DNA of 64,000 nt from Pelagicoccus mobilis (GTDB taxonomy: Bacteria; Verrucomicrobiota; Verrucomicrobiia; Opitutales; Opitutaceae). The position numbers were made by a program, and so were the translations under genes. The stretch covers positions 1 to 64,000 of the forward strand of contig NZ_JAENIL010000020.1 of the NCBI RefSeq assembly GCF_016595505.1. Reading direction: 5' to 3'. Position 1 is the first letter of the stretch; each line of letters begins with the position of its first letter. The notes under the pieces are model-generated. The model saw only the letters and a program-made list of their open reading frames with translations, was not told the DNA's origin and ran no database searches. This document shows positions 9,801-17,982 of the stretch, piece after piece.

Positions 9801-10223
9801 CTCGAAGAGATGAAGGAGTTTATCCAAGAGAATGGACACTCACGTGTTCCTCAAAAAAGCGAACTAGGGAGGTGGGCACACAGCCAAAGGCAATACCGAA
9901 AGAAAGCGATGCCGGTTATGCAGGAACGTATCCCGCTTTTGGATGAAATCGGCTTCGAATGGGAAATAAAACCTTCGACCAGATCTTGGGATGAAATGTT
10001 CGAGGCACTTCGTACCTTCAAGGAAGAGCACGGCCATTGCAATGTCCCGCAAAACTGGAAGGAAGACAAACAGCTCGGGAAGTGGGTTAACCACCGGCGA
10101 GGAGACTACAAACTTGGAAAGCTAACCGATGATATGATTCACAAGCTCGAATCAATCGGCTTCGTTTGGAATACTCGGCCAAACTACAAGCGAGGGCCGT
10201 CAAAACACCCGAGCGTAAGCTGA
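6726..10223 (+). CDS. Nuclease-helicase, C-terminal part with 14 helicase-associated repeats (frame 2)
   Basis: This is the rest of the gene that starts at 5345. It begins inside the second RecA-like domain: HINGKM, then TEGVDVPAVDMVAF and QATGRVMRK (motifs V and VI). About 970 residues of tandem helicase-associated (HA) repeats follow. The indicated GTG at 6726 is probably not a real start; the frame is open from 6705. All 1165 codons are free of stops and all repeats keep their core residues, so the frameshift is recent, a sequencing error, or bypassed during translation. The combined protein would be about 1,625 residues. HA repeats are thought to bind DNA or RNA. The gene ends about 165 bp before the tRNA-like attachment remnant. 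Confidence 0.85.
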   Translation: MSAFHSTVKSADVFTGSGNESIATHLPEFHCMHINGKMRTAQRSRLLIDFAEADKAILSNARCLTEGVDVPAVDMVAFLSPRKSVVDIVQATGRVMRKSEGKEIGYVLIPVFLERAKGETLEESVQNSDFQNVWNVLNQLQEHDDLLEHTIRKLKRDEGETGHFDPSSLKEKIEVLANEIDLDSLQKAITAECVRTVGESWFKRYGQLIAYKKEHGDCNVPARYDKVSGFSTWVVYQRVYRNKGTLEAEKIRLLDEVGFNWDPRGEKWNERYSELVDYKARSGNCRVSQTWKENPQLAKWVGGQRKDRRNCIMPQERIDLLEDIGFEWTIPTGTWEDRFAELVAYKEKFGDTRVPAQWEENQLLGQWVARQRYHKRKGILSQEKIEALEQIGLEWDLRNAASEEANELHLKKLTDFHKENGHLSLENNKENAATLAWLRSQRQKSRDGSIDSAVQSTLDSFGFEWESRNKRIDAGWEDRYLEILDLLTNPDEVGKLSQAQKDWLRRQREKIRENNISEDRKQQILELEEIRKASKPKNRTTGKTPAEILESWNDCYSKLDSAHRERGNYLYSFIDYKDEALEYWVSKVRKAQRGRRLDYDHRSMLDAIGFHWDTNEALWQIQFLKFKDKSVDPNELNLWIRYQRKQFRENKLPSHRQTLLENAGIEWDPYDAQWSEMYEELLSYTTPEGSLPPITRIEDERIRNWATTQRRLKKRGKLQSSRERKLNDIGFQWKNEAPQIDHAWLTMLSKLSDYFDENQHFEVSQTTDRQLSSWISYQRKKHSEGTLTEDKIALLEEIDFPWSNDQSIAKEIEWNAMFMELLNWNTAHGGCSFAELNNAGKGTLVRWLKYQLKKKSDGALTEQQGSLLGSLSIIQKDAHSEKWDVMYTKLHDYKEEFENCLVPAKWERDPELARWVRTQRQSARNGSLKDERRARLDNINFEWQVLPSNEPPPSWNERYEELRIFYQANGHTSVPRTTAKGKSLAMWLSSQRVERNNGRLSKVQEDLMNELQVDWDPVGNRWLQFLEEMKEFIQENGHSRVPQKSELGRWAHSQRQYRKKAMPVMQERIPLLDEIGFEWEIKPSTRSWDEMFEALRTFKEEHGHCNVPQNWKEDKQLGKWVNHRRGDYKLGKLTDDMIHKLESIGFVWNTRPNYKRGPSKHPSVS
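7320..10178 (+). repeat. Fourteen tandem helicase-associated (HA) repeats in the protein
   Basis: Each unit is about 65-70 residues with the pattern W...(Y/F)..L..(Y/F)....G...VP......L..W...QR.....G.L...R...L..IGF.W. I count 14 units. Units 1-3, 11 and 14 are closest to the consensus. Units 5 and 7 are shortened and unit 4 lacks the leading Trp. The repeats are diverged in DNA sequence, so this is an old expansion. Confidence 0.85.
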
Positions 10224-10388
10224 AATTAGCAGACGAGTCTAGTGTCCCATGATACCTGAAACCTTTGCCAATCCATTGCCAATCTGAAGTTTTTTTGATG
10301 CGTCCGGGGTCACTTTTTGGCATTCCCCAATTTTCATATAATTAAGAACAACAACACTTTGTGAAAAACAGTTAATCCTGATTCAACG

Positions 10389-10411
10389 TTCGAGTCCCCC
10401 CCTGAGCACCA
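10389..10411 (+). other. tRNA 3'-end fragment (probable attachment site)
   Basis: TTCGAGT followed by CCCCC, CCTGAGC and ACCA reads as T-loop, T-stem 3' strand, acceptor 3' strand, discriminator A and encoded CCA. The bases before it do not pair to complete a T-arm, and no matching 5' acceptor (GCTCAGG) is found upstream. Only the 3' end of a tRNA gene is therefore present, as expected at one end of an element integrated into a tRNA gene. Confidence 0.65.
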
Positions 10412-10421
10412 ATGAAAAATG

Positions 10422-10443
10422 GCCGCATCAAGCGGCTTTTTTT
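10422..10443 (+). terminator. Terminator after tRNA fragment
   Basis: GCCGC-ATCAA-GCGGC followed by seven T. It lies 10 bases after the tRNA-like CCA, as a terminator of a tRNA transcript would. Confidence 0.85.
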
Positions 10444-10537
10444 ATGGTCGAAAGGAGTGGGACGAAGAACCCCGAGTGAGCAACGCGAACGAGCAAATGG
10501 GTTCGACTGAGCGACCTCAAGGGAGCGAAGATGGGGT

Positions 10538-10582
10538 AACGCGAAGCGTTAGTCCGAAGGACTTGAGGCGTTCCAGCCTCAA
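10538..10582. repeat. Three adjacent small hairpins
   Basis: AACGC-GAA-GCGTT (10538-10550), AGTCC-GAA-GGACT (10551-10563) and TTGAGGC-GTTCCA-GCCTCAA (10563-10582) follow each other without a gap. Two share the GAA loop. Confidence 0.75.
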
Positions 10583-10586
10583 CCCA

Positions 10587-10636
10587 ATCCCCCCTGAGCA
10601 CCAATATATACGACCGCACCAAGCGGCCTTTTCTTT
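10587..10636 (+). repeat. Second partial tRNA-end copy with terminator
   Basis: A 17-base match to the first copy (CCCCCCTGAGCACCAAT) is followed by CCGC-ACCAA-GCGG and a T-rich tract, resembling the first copy's terminator. The T-loop part is not conserved. This gives two tandem remnants of the same tRNA end. Confidence 0.6.
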
Positions 10637-11096
10637 GATCGAAGCCCCCCCCAGGAGAAGAGTCATCCACGAGGTTCAGCCAAACCTTTCGCAGAACTGA
10701 AGACTCCAACACACGACCAGTAAAGGTAAGAACCGATACACAAACCGGTCGCCAAGAGCATTCGAAGGAGGGTGAATCGAATCTGGTTTGCGGATGTCTT
10801 CTTCATACGATCAAGGGTCTCTATTGTTTCGGAAACTTCGGAGCATTTCTTGAATGGAAAACAACTGTCGCAGTGCTCCTTTCTCCTTACCTCTATGCTA
10901 GAAACGTTCCACCTGAGCTTTTTCAGGTTCAAGCCCTTGATAACCAAAACCCTATGACTCTCGCCAAGCCCCCTTCATTTAGCGTAGGCCTAGAGGTATG
11001 GTGAACATTATCCAATCTTTCCCTAACCCGAACGGAACGATTGGGAAATTATCCCTATTCGCTCGACGACCAGTTGAGCCTCAAGCAGGTAAAAAA

Positions 11097-12482
11097 CTAC
11101 CACTTGCCGCCAAGAGCAAGGTGCAGATTCACACGTTGATCCAACTGTAAGCGACGCAAGGAAGCCAAGTTTCCTTGAATGGATATCAGGCGGCGCTGGA
11201 AAGTGAATAGATCGAGCAACTCGGATTCGCCTTCCTTGAAACGCAAATCTGCAATTCGGTATGCTTCCGCGCTTTGCTTTTCCGCTTCCGAGAGTTCTCG
11301 TATTCTATTCTCCAATACAACTCCTTGATCCAGACCCGCTTCGACTTCTTGAAACGCCTTGAGAGCTGCAGAAGCATAGGCGGCAAGCGCTTGCTTTTGG
11401 TCGGCAGTCGCCGCATCGACTTGAGCTTTCCGAACGCCTCCATCGAAGAGTGGAGCAACTAGATTCGCACCTAGACGCCAAGCCACATTGCTCGGGTCCA
11501 GAAGGTCAGAGAGAGATTCGGACGCGCCACCGATATTGCTGCTCAGACTCACTCGCGGCAAGCGGGCCGCTTTCGCTTGGTCCAAAGCGTTAAAAGCGGA
11601 AGCCAATCTACGATCCGCTGCGACCAAGTCTGGACGGCGCTCCAGAAGCTCCGATGGGATACCCGCCGGAGGCATCCCCGGAACAACTGGCAAGGAATCG
11701 CGAACTTCGAGTTCAGCACTCGGATAACGTCCAAGCAGCACCTCCAAAGAACGAGAGGCATCCCGCCTTGCCCCTTCTAGCGTTACCAAACTCTCGCGAG
11801 CGCTGGCGAGATCCGCTTTAGCCAAAGCGATATCCTGGGCTGAAGCGACCCCGTTATCCTCCTTTGCCTTCACAATACGAAAGGTCTCTCCGGTGATGCT
11901 CAAATTCTCCTCTGCGATCGCGAGCTGGAGGTTCGCCTCGATATTCGCGAAGTACGCTTTAGCGGTCGCAGCAGCGATCGAATGCTGAGTGTAGCGATAA
12001 TCCGCCTCGGCCGCAGCTGAACTCGCCGCGGCAGCCTGAGCCCCCGAGCGCACCCTTCCCCAAAGATCCAGTTCCCAATCGACTTGGGCGCCAACAGAGA
12101 GGGAGCTCGCATCCGCGCTACTATTCTCGGCGATTCCAGAACGAGCAGCTCCTGCACTAAGGCTAACCGCTGGCTTCAATCCGGCACCAGCTTGAACAGC
12201 GAGAGCTCGGGAACGCTCCACGGTCGCCGCAGCCGCGCGCAGGTCCTTATTATTGGACTGAGCCTCTTCTACGAGCGTTGCGAGCATGGGATCTTCGAAA
12301 GAATCAATCCAGTTTACCTCAACCTCTCCTTGAAGGTTCGCTTCTGCCCACTCCTGCGGCGTATTCCCGAGTTCGCTACGGATCGCATCCTCGACATCCG
12401 ATTCGATATTCTCTGTCGTTTGACAAGAAACGAGCAACAAAGAAAGCACAGGAAGAGATGTAGTTAAAACTCGGTTACACAT
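11097..12482 (-). CDS. RND efflux outer membrane factor (NodT/OprM family lipoprotein)
   Basis: The outer membrane channel of a tripartite efflux pump. From the ATG at 12482 it is 461 residues with a lipoprotein signal peptide; the lipobox LVSC gives acylated Cys20. The frame extends 19 codons further up, but that start would hide the signal peptide. The mature protein shows the OMF pattern: two alternating-Ala coiled-coil halves, GRYPSAELEV and LLERRPDLVAADRRLASA. The ATG overlaps the end of the upstream pump gene by 8 bases, so the two are translationally coupled. It is the last gene of the adaptor-pump-channel operon. Confidence 0.92.
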   Translation of the reverse strand: MCNRVLTTSLPVLSLLLVSCQTTENIESDVEDAIRSELGNTPQEWAEANLQGEVEVNWIDSFEDPMLATLVEEAQSNNKDLRAAAATVERSRALAVQAGAGLKPAVSLSAGAARSGIAENSSADASSLSVGAQVDWELDLWGRVRSGAQAAAASSAAAEADYRYTQHSIAAATAKAYFANIEANLQLAIAEENLSITGETFRIVKAKEDNGVASAQDIALAKADLASARESLVTLEGARRDASRSLEVLLGRYPSAELEVRDSLPVVPGMPPAGIPSELLERRPDLVAADRRLASAFNALDQAKAARLPRVSLSSNIGGASESLSDLLDPSNVAWRLGANLVAPLFDGGVRKAQVDAATADQKQALAAYASAALKAFQEVEAGLDQGVVLENRIRELSEAEKQSAEAYRIADLRFKEGESELLDLFTFQRRLISIQGNLASLRRLQLDQRVNLHLALGGKW

Positions 12483-15400
12483 TGTCTGATTCCTCAAGGC
12501 GAATTCTGAAAAAGAGAGTATAAAGAGCCGGAACAACAACCAGCGTCAGAACAGTTGCAAAGGTTAGCCCGAACACGAGCACCACCGCCATCGACTTAAA
12601 GAAGGCATCCAAAAACAGCGGGATAACTCCAAGCACGGTTGTAAGCGTTCCCATCATCACTGGACGCATACGGCTTACGGCAGAGTTCACAACCGCGTCG
12701 TAACGCGGAACACCGTTTCGAATTTCGAAATCGATCTGATCCACCAATACGATCGCATTCTTGATCAGAAGCCCTGACAGGGAAAGCAAACCGAGGATCG
12801 CCATGAACTCCAAAGGCGTTCCTGTCGCAACAAGTCCAACAACCACTCCGATCAAAGATAACGGTACGGCAAGCCAGATGACGATCGGCTGCCGCAAAGC
12901 GCCAAAGAGAACAACCACCACTAAAACCATCGCTCCGAACCCAAGAGGAAGCGTCGATGCCAAGCTGTCGTTGGATTCCTTGGAGTCACCATACTCTCCG
13001 CCCCACTCGAGGACATAACCACCTGGAATTTCAATCGCGGAGATTTTCTCCATCATGCGCGCCTGCAGATCGGAAGCCAATTCGCCAGGGAGCGGATCGC
13101 ATTGGGCTTTGATCGTCCAAGTGCGATCTTCCCGCTTCACAAGTCCATCACGCCAGATCGTCTTGAATCCATCTACCACTTGCTCAACCGGCACAACTCG
13201 ACCCGTCGTCGAACTCGCAACTAAAACGCTGGTTATATCTTGAACCCCGATTCGTTCCGACTCTGGAGCCCGAGCGATAATTGGAATCAAATCATTCCCT
13301 TCGCGATAGGCACCGACCGAGCGGCCAGAGAAATTCGCCTGCAAGGCAACCGCGAGATCCTCTCTCGAAACCCCTGCTTTGCGCCCCTTACTCTCTGAGT
13401 AGATCGGCTCGATCACTGGAACCGGTTGACGCCAATCATCTTTGATCGAGAGCGCCCCTCCATCGGCAACCATGATCGCTTTTGCTTCGTTCGCCAAACG
13501 TCGAAGAACCGCGGGATCCGGCCCCTTAAAGACGGCTTCGATCTTGGAGCCCCCTCCCGGACCTAACACAAATCGCCAAACCTTCGCTTGAGCATTCGGA
13601 AAGTTCGTATCCACGAACGCCTGCACCTCGGGGATCATCACTCCTATGCGCTTACTGTCATCCACCTTGACCAAGAGCTGCGCGTAGGAGCTATTCGGCG
13701 ACTGTCCATCATAGATGAGCATGTAGCGAAGTCCGCCAGCACCAATCAAGGTCTGCACCGCATCCACTCCCTCCATACCGGAAACGAACGCCTCGATCGC
13801 AACCGCATCCTTTCGGGTTCGGTCAATATCAGTTCCCTGCGGCAACCAGAAATCAACTACGAACTGTGGCGAAGTAGATTCCGGAAAGAAACCAGATTTG
13901 ACGAATTTGAATCCCCACATAGAAGCAAGGAACATTCCAAAGGCCGCGCCCACCACCAGCCATCTAGAGGACAAGGCTCTTCCAACTAGGGATCGGTAAT
14001 GCCGATAGAAGCTCGCTTCCTCTTTTTCCGAGCTCTGTTGCCCATCGGCACTTTCAGGGAACAACCAATAGCAGAACAAAGGAGTCGCGGTGATAGCGAA
14101 CAGCCAACTGTACAAGAGCGAGATGAGGATCACCCAAAAAAGATGACCAGTGTACTCCGCAGTGCTTCCGGGCGCGAAACCGATCGGAGCAAAAGCGATG
14201 ATTCCCACTAAGGTCCCCCCCAGCAACGGCCATTTCGTTTGAGTGACAATCGACTTGGCGATGTCCAGCTTCTTGCTCCCGCGCTGTACGCCAACAAGTA
14301 TTCCTTCAGTAACTACGATCGCATTATCAACCATCATCCCTAAGGCGATGATCAACGCGCCTAGAGAAATCCTATGCATCGGAATGCCCGACTGCTCCAT
14401 AGTAAGCAGGGTCGCCATGATCGTGAGAAGCAAAACCGTTCCGATAACGAGAGCTGAGCGGAAGCCCATGAAGATGAGCAACGTCACGATCACGATCACC
14501 AAGGCGGCAATGACATTCACCACAAAGTCCTTCACGGAGGCTTCCACGATTTTGCCCTGATGATAGTACTCGTGCAACTCCATCCCAATCGGGCGAAGCC
14601 CCTCAGCTTCGGCGAGCTTGGCATCAACTGCTTCCCCCATTTTGACGACGTTAGCGCCAAGAATATTGGATACACCAATCGCCAAGGCGGGCTGGCGATT
14701 GTAGCGGAACACCTTCGTCTCTGGTGTTTGAAAACCACGCCAGACTCGCGCCACGTCACTCAGGTAGATCAGCTTCCCTGCGGACGAAGTGGAAACCAGA
14801 GTATTGCGAATCGACTCCACCGAATCGATAGCACCGGTTGGATCAATTACGATCCGTTGGTCGCCAATTCTCAAATCACCAGCCGCGACAACTGAATTCT
14901 GGGCAGCTAGAACGTTGTAGACGTTGCTGACCGCAACCTCGAGAGCCGCGATCTTCTCGCGCGAAATCTCAACAAATATCGCTTCACTCGCTTCGCCTCC
15001 AATCGCAACCTTTGCTACGCCTTCCGCCTTTAGAAGGGTGCTTTGCAGATCCTTCGCGTAACTCCGCAGCTCAGCCAAATCATAGCCCTCGCCGGTCAAA
15101 AAGTAATAGAGCCCAAACACGTCGCCAAAATCGTCATTGACGATCGGAGAACCTGCCCCCGGCGGCAACGAACGCTCCGCATCCTTCATCTTGTTGCGAA
15201 CCTTGCTCCAAATCAGCTGCAAATCGCTCTTCGACTTTGAGAACTCATACTTTATTTCCACCTGAATCTCGGACATTCCGTCCAAGGAAGTGGAGGTGAT
15301 CGTTTCCACTTCTTGCAGCTGCTGCAGCGCTTTCTCAAGCGGGTCGGTCACCTCTTCGGCAACCTCCAAGGGACTCGCCCCTGGGTAAGGCGTATTGATC

Positions 15401-15537
15401 TGAGCGATACGGATAGTGAACTCAGGATCCTCGAATCGCGCCATGTTTTGATAGGCAGACCAACCTCCGAAGAAGAAGATCAATATGGCGATGACGCTGA
15501 GGAGCTTGTTCTTGATCGTAAATTCGGCAATGCTCAT
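12475..15537 (-). CDS. RND efflux pump, inner membrane transporter (AcrB-like HAE1 type)
   Basis: A 1,020-residue proton-driven transporter of the inner membrane. It starts with the usual cytoplasmic helix (MSIAEFTIKNKLLSV) and a first membrane segment. FEDPEFTIR and YPGASPLEVAEEVTDPLE follow, as in RND pumps. Two blocks of membrane helices flank the two periplasmic loops. The proton-relay region in the fourth membrane segment reads GMMVDNAIVV, with Asp-Asn where AcrB has Asp-Asp; the second pump in this window has the same Asp-Asn. The substrate cannot be read from the sequence. The gene lies 39 bases after the adaptor gene and overlaps the channel gene. Confidence 0.93.
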   Translation of the reverse strand: MSIAEFTIKNKLLSVIAILIFFFGGWSAYQNMARFEDPEFTIRIAQINTPYPGASPLEVAEEVTDPLEKALQQLQEVETITSTSLDGMSEIQVEIKYEFSKSKSDLQLIWSKVRNKMKDAERSLPPGAGSPIVNDDFGDVFGLYYFLTGEGYDLAELRSYAKDLQSTLLKAEGVAKVAIGGEASEAIFVEISREKIAALEVAVSNVYNVLAAQNSVVAAGDLRIGDQRIVIDPTGAIDSVESIRNTLVSTSSAGKLIYLSDVARVWRGFQTPETKVFRYNRQPALAIGVSNILGANVVKMGEAVDAKLAEAEGLRPIGMELHEYYHQGKIVEASVKDFVVNVIAALVIVIVTLLIFMGFRSALVIGTVLLLTIMATLLTMEQSGIPMHRISLGALIIALGMMVDNAIVVTEGILVGVQRGSKKLDIAKSIVTQTKWPLLGGTLVGIIAFAPIGFAPGSTAEYTGHLFWVILISLLYSWLFAITATPLFCYWLFPESADGQQSSEKEEASFYRHYRSLVGRALSSRWLVVGAAFGMFLASMWGFKFVKSGFFPESTSPQFVVDFWLPQGTDIDRTRKDAVAIEAFVSGMEGVDAVQTLIGAGGLRYMLIYDGQSPNSSYAQLLVKVDDSKRIGVMIPEVQAFVDTNFPNAQAKVWRFVLGPGGGSKIEAVFKGPDPAVLRRLANEAKAIMVADGGALSIKDDWRQPVPVIEPIYSESKGRKAGVSREDLAVALQANFSGRSVGAYREGNDLIPIIARAPESERIGVQDITSVLVASSTTGRVVPVEQVVDGFKTIWRDGLVKREDRTWTIKAQCDPLPGELASDLQARMMEKISAIEIPGGYVLEWGGEYGDSKESNDSLASTLPLGFGAMVLVVVVLFGALRQPIVIWLAVPLSLIGVVVGLVATGTPLEFMAILGLLSLSGLLIKNAIVLVDQIDFEIRNGVPRYDAVVNSAVSRMRPVMMGTLTTVLGVIPLFLDAFFKSMAVVLVFGLTFATVLTLVVVPALYTLFFRIRLEESDNV

Positions 15538-15576
15538 GAGGACTGTATCGGGTGAAGGATCACTATAGCGGAGAAT

Positions 15577-16650
15577 CTACTGAGACGTCCAAGGTCTCAC
15601 CTTCATACCTTCCGAAAGATAGGACACCCCCGCCGCAGCGATCGTCTCCCCTACTTTCAATCCCTCGATGACAATCAGCTCCTCGCCGACCTCATCCTTG
15701 ATTCGTACCTCCCGCTTGGATACAGCCTTCGTTTCCGGATCGACAACCCACACGAAAGTCTGACTCGCTTCGGATAGCACCGAGGTCAAAGGGATGGCAA
15801 CTCCTGAGATCTTCGACGACTCAGCATCCGTGGAGGAGAGCTCCATCGTCGCGCTCATTCCAGGTAGGATCAGCAACCCATCTGGACTATCGAAAGTGTA
15901 CGTGAGCTCAAACGTCTGCGTCTCCGTATCCGCTTCGAGGTTCGCCTCCTTGAATTTAGCCTCGATCGGATGATCCGGCTCCACGTCCAGCATAACGAGC
16001 GCTTTTCGATCAGTGCGATTTACAGACTGGACCATCAGATTGGCAGGATAGTTGACAGACGCTTGCAAGGTTTCGTTCGAGATAACCGTCGCCACCGGTT
16101 CGCCCGGGCCGATGTTCTGCAGCGTGGAAGCAAAGACACTCGTGATCACTCCCGTCATCGGGGATCTCAGGATAGAATCGCTCAGGGACTTTTCAGCAGA
16201 ATCCAATTGAGCCTTCGCGACGTCACGCTGCACTTTCCGCTGCTCAAGGGCACTCTTGGCGATCGCGTTTTCGCGGGAGAGTCGAACCGCCCGCTGGTAT
16301 TCATCCTCAGCGTTCTCATACTGAGCCCGCGCCGAATCCACCTGGTTTTGAAAAGTCCGCCCCTCCAGCCTGGCGATCACTTCGCCTTCCTTTACTCGCT
16401 GAGCCTCAGACACGGGGAGATCCACGACCAAGCCGCCAACGGAAAAGGAGAGCTTTCGCGATGTTGCCGCCTTGATGGTAGCCGGGTAGCGCCTCACCAG
16501 TCGGCTCTCCGCCGCCTTGAGCTCAATCAGCTTCACAGGACGAACGTATTCCTCTTCGGCTACCGCGACCTCGTTTGAGCCACATCCCACCAAAAAGAGG
16601 GACGGTAGAGAGACAAGAACTGGAACGATCAACAAGGGTGGGATATTCAT
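15577..16650 (-). CDS. RND efflux periplasmic adaptor (membrane fusion protein)
   Basis: A 357-residue adaptor linking pump and outer channel. The ATG at 16650 places a lipobox (LVGC, Cys23) correctly; the longer frame to 16716 would not. The order is a short beta strand with Leu-Val-rich lipoyl half (GGLVVDLPVSEAQRVKEGEV), a coiled coil (about 95-150, VDSARAQYENAEDEYQRA), the second lipoyl half (SPMTGVITSVFAS), then beta-barrel and membrane-proximal domains. It is the first gene of the efflux operon. A 19-bp near-palindrome lies 227 bp upstream. Confidence 0.92.
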   Translation of the reverse strand: MNIPPLLIVPVLVSLPSLFLVGCGSNEVAVAEEEYVRPVKLIELKAAESRLVRRYPATIKAATSRKLSFSVGGLVVDLPVSEAQRVKEGEVIARLEGRTFQNQVDSARAQYENAEDEYQRAVRLSRENAIAKSALEQRKVQRDVAKAQLDSAEKSLSDSILRSPMTGVITSVFASTLQNIGPGEPVATVISNETLQASVNYPANLMVQSVNRTDRKALVMLDVEPDHPIEAKFKEANLEADTETQTFELTYTFDSPDGLLILPGMSATMELSSTDAESSKISGVAIPLTSVLSEASQTFVWVVDPETKAVSKREVRIKDEVGEELIVIEGLKVGETIAAAGVSYLSEGMKVRPWTSQ

Positions 16651-17142
16651 AAGAGTAGAAATGGACACGACTAAACCGACTCGGTCCGTCGACAAACAAC
16701 AGAAGAATCCGAACACCGCGAACCGTCAAACCGAACGGTTCAAGAAGGAGCGAAATTGCGAACCACTCGAGTAACATTTATGTTCCACTTCTTGTCCAAC
16801 CATGTCGAATCTCTCAAGGTCCCTACCACGTATCCAACAAACACTACCAAGGGTTTTTCATAACCAAACCAAGGGTATAAGACTAAAGTCCTATATTCAG
16901 ATAAAGACGAACGTGGCAGAATAGCCTTCATAGCCCAAACGCTTGTTTACCACTCACTTGAATCCGAAGAAAAACCTGCTAACCTCCCTTAAAGGACTAA
17001 TTAATCCAAGCTCCCCAACCCCTGTATCTCGATTCCCATCCCTCTTTAAAGGTGCCCGCCCCGCAAGAGCTAAGGCACGAATTCTCTAAATCAGCCAATA
17101 CGGCTTATCTCAAATACTCAAAAACCCAAGTTAGAGAAAACA
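16651..17142. promoter_or_regulatory. Divergent promoter region between efflux operon and DUF3313 gene
   Basis: Nearly 500 bases without a credible gene between divergently transcribed units. It holds the 19-bp box at 16877-16895 and, at 16993-17007, an almost perfect palindrome (GGACTAATTAATCC). No regulator gene for the pump lies next to it. Confidence 0.5.
16877..16895 (-). promoter_or_regulatory. Shared 19-bp box, copy A
   Basis: ATAAGACTAAAGTCCTATA on the plus strand, a near-palindrome around GAC...GTC. Related boxes lie upstream of the second efflux operon (35633-35651) and of a lipoprotein operon (22499-22517). Thirteen of 19 positions are the same in all three. Confidence 0.5.
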
Positions 17143-17838
17143 ATGAAAACAATGATCAAGATCCTAACCCAAGCCTGCATCTGTATCGCAATCCTAGCGA
17201 CTCCTATCACCGCCGAGGCCAAGAAGAAGAAATTCCCGGACGTCAGTTTCGACGGGCTAGAAAAAGTCGAACGGCCAAAGTCCAAAGCGGACGCAGTGTA
17301 CATCCAACCAGGAGCCGACTTGAGTGGATACAAAAGCATCATCGTCGCCGAACCGCAAATCGCCTTCCGCAAATACTGGAAGGAAGACCACAACTCAGGA
17401 CGCATGGCTGATCGCATCGACGACAAAGACATGGAGAGAATGATCTCCCGCGGCAAAAAGCTCTTCATCGAACAATTCACAAAGACGCTCACCAAAAAAG
17501 GCTATCCCGTGGTCCACGCGCCAGAGGGCAATGTACTCGTCGCCAGAGCCGGTATCCTGAACCTCGACGTAGAAGCCCCCGACCCAAACCGTACCGCCGG
17601 AACATGGTCTAAGGTCTACACCGAATACGCCGGATCCGCCACCCTCGTCATCGAACTTTACGACTCCACATCTGGACAGCTGCTAGCCCGCGCGATTGAT
17701 CACAAGGACGACATCGGCGAACAGTTCGGCTGGTACCAGGACCGCACCCAGTTCACCAACATCAACGACGCTCGCGAAGCCTTCGACAGCTGGGCTCGCA
17801 TGCTGGCAAACGGTCTAGACGAAGCGAAGAAAGGCTAA
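17143..17838 (+). CDS. DUF3313 family secreted protein
   Basis: A 231-residue protein with a cleavable signal peptide (about residues 1-25, ending AEA). The segment GADLSGYKSIIVAEPQIAFRKYW is typical of the DUF3313 family, small periplasmic or outer membrane-associated proteins of unknown function. A long central alpha/beta region ends in an amphipathic helix (FDSWARMLANGLDEA). The gene stands alone between a divergent efflux operon and its own terminator. Confidence 0.75.
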   Translation: MKTMIKILTQACICIAILATPITAEAKKKKFPDVSFDGLEKVERPKSKADAVYIQPGADLSGYKSIIVAEPQIAFRKYWKEDHNSGRMADRIDDKDMERMISRGKKLFIEQFTKTLTKKGYPVVHAPEGNVLVARAGILNLDVEAPDPNRTAGTWSKVYTEYAGSATLVIELYDSTSGQLLARAIDHKDDIGEQFGWYQDRTQFTNINDAREAFDSWARMLANGLDEAKKG

Positions 17839-17883
17839 GCTGAGGAGCAAGATCTCCAAGGCAACCAGAGACTTTACAAACAA

Positions 17884-17911
17884 GGTGCACGCACACGCGT
17901 GCGCCTTTTTT
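17884..17911 (+). terminator. Rho-independent terminator
   Basis: GGTGCACGC-ACAC-GCGTGCGCC (one G-T pair) followed by six T, after the DUF3313 gene. Confidence 0.92.
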
Positions 17912-17982
17912 AGGACTCAAGCCACCAATAAGAATCAACGTTCCAATTAGTGGATACATCTCGTAAAACAACAACGAGCGAC

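Larger units (their letters stand above)
10224..11096. other. Intergenic region with tRNA-end remnants and hairpins
   Basis: No convincing gene is seen. It holds the tRNA 3'-end fragment at 10389-10411, a terminator at 10422-10443, three adjacent hairpins at 10538-10582, and a second partial tRNA-end copy at 10587-10603 with a terminator-like hairpin at 10614-10636. The stretch 10640-11096 shows no supported feature, apart from a doubtful 47-codon frame on the minus strand (10663-10806). Confidence 0.5.

Noticed and set aside
10663-10806. 47-codon minus-strand frame beside the tRNA remnants
   Set aside because: It starts with a signal-like stretch, but no family or partner supports it.
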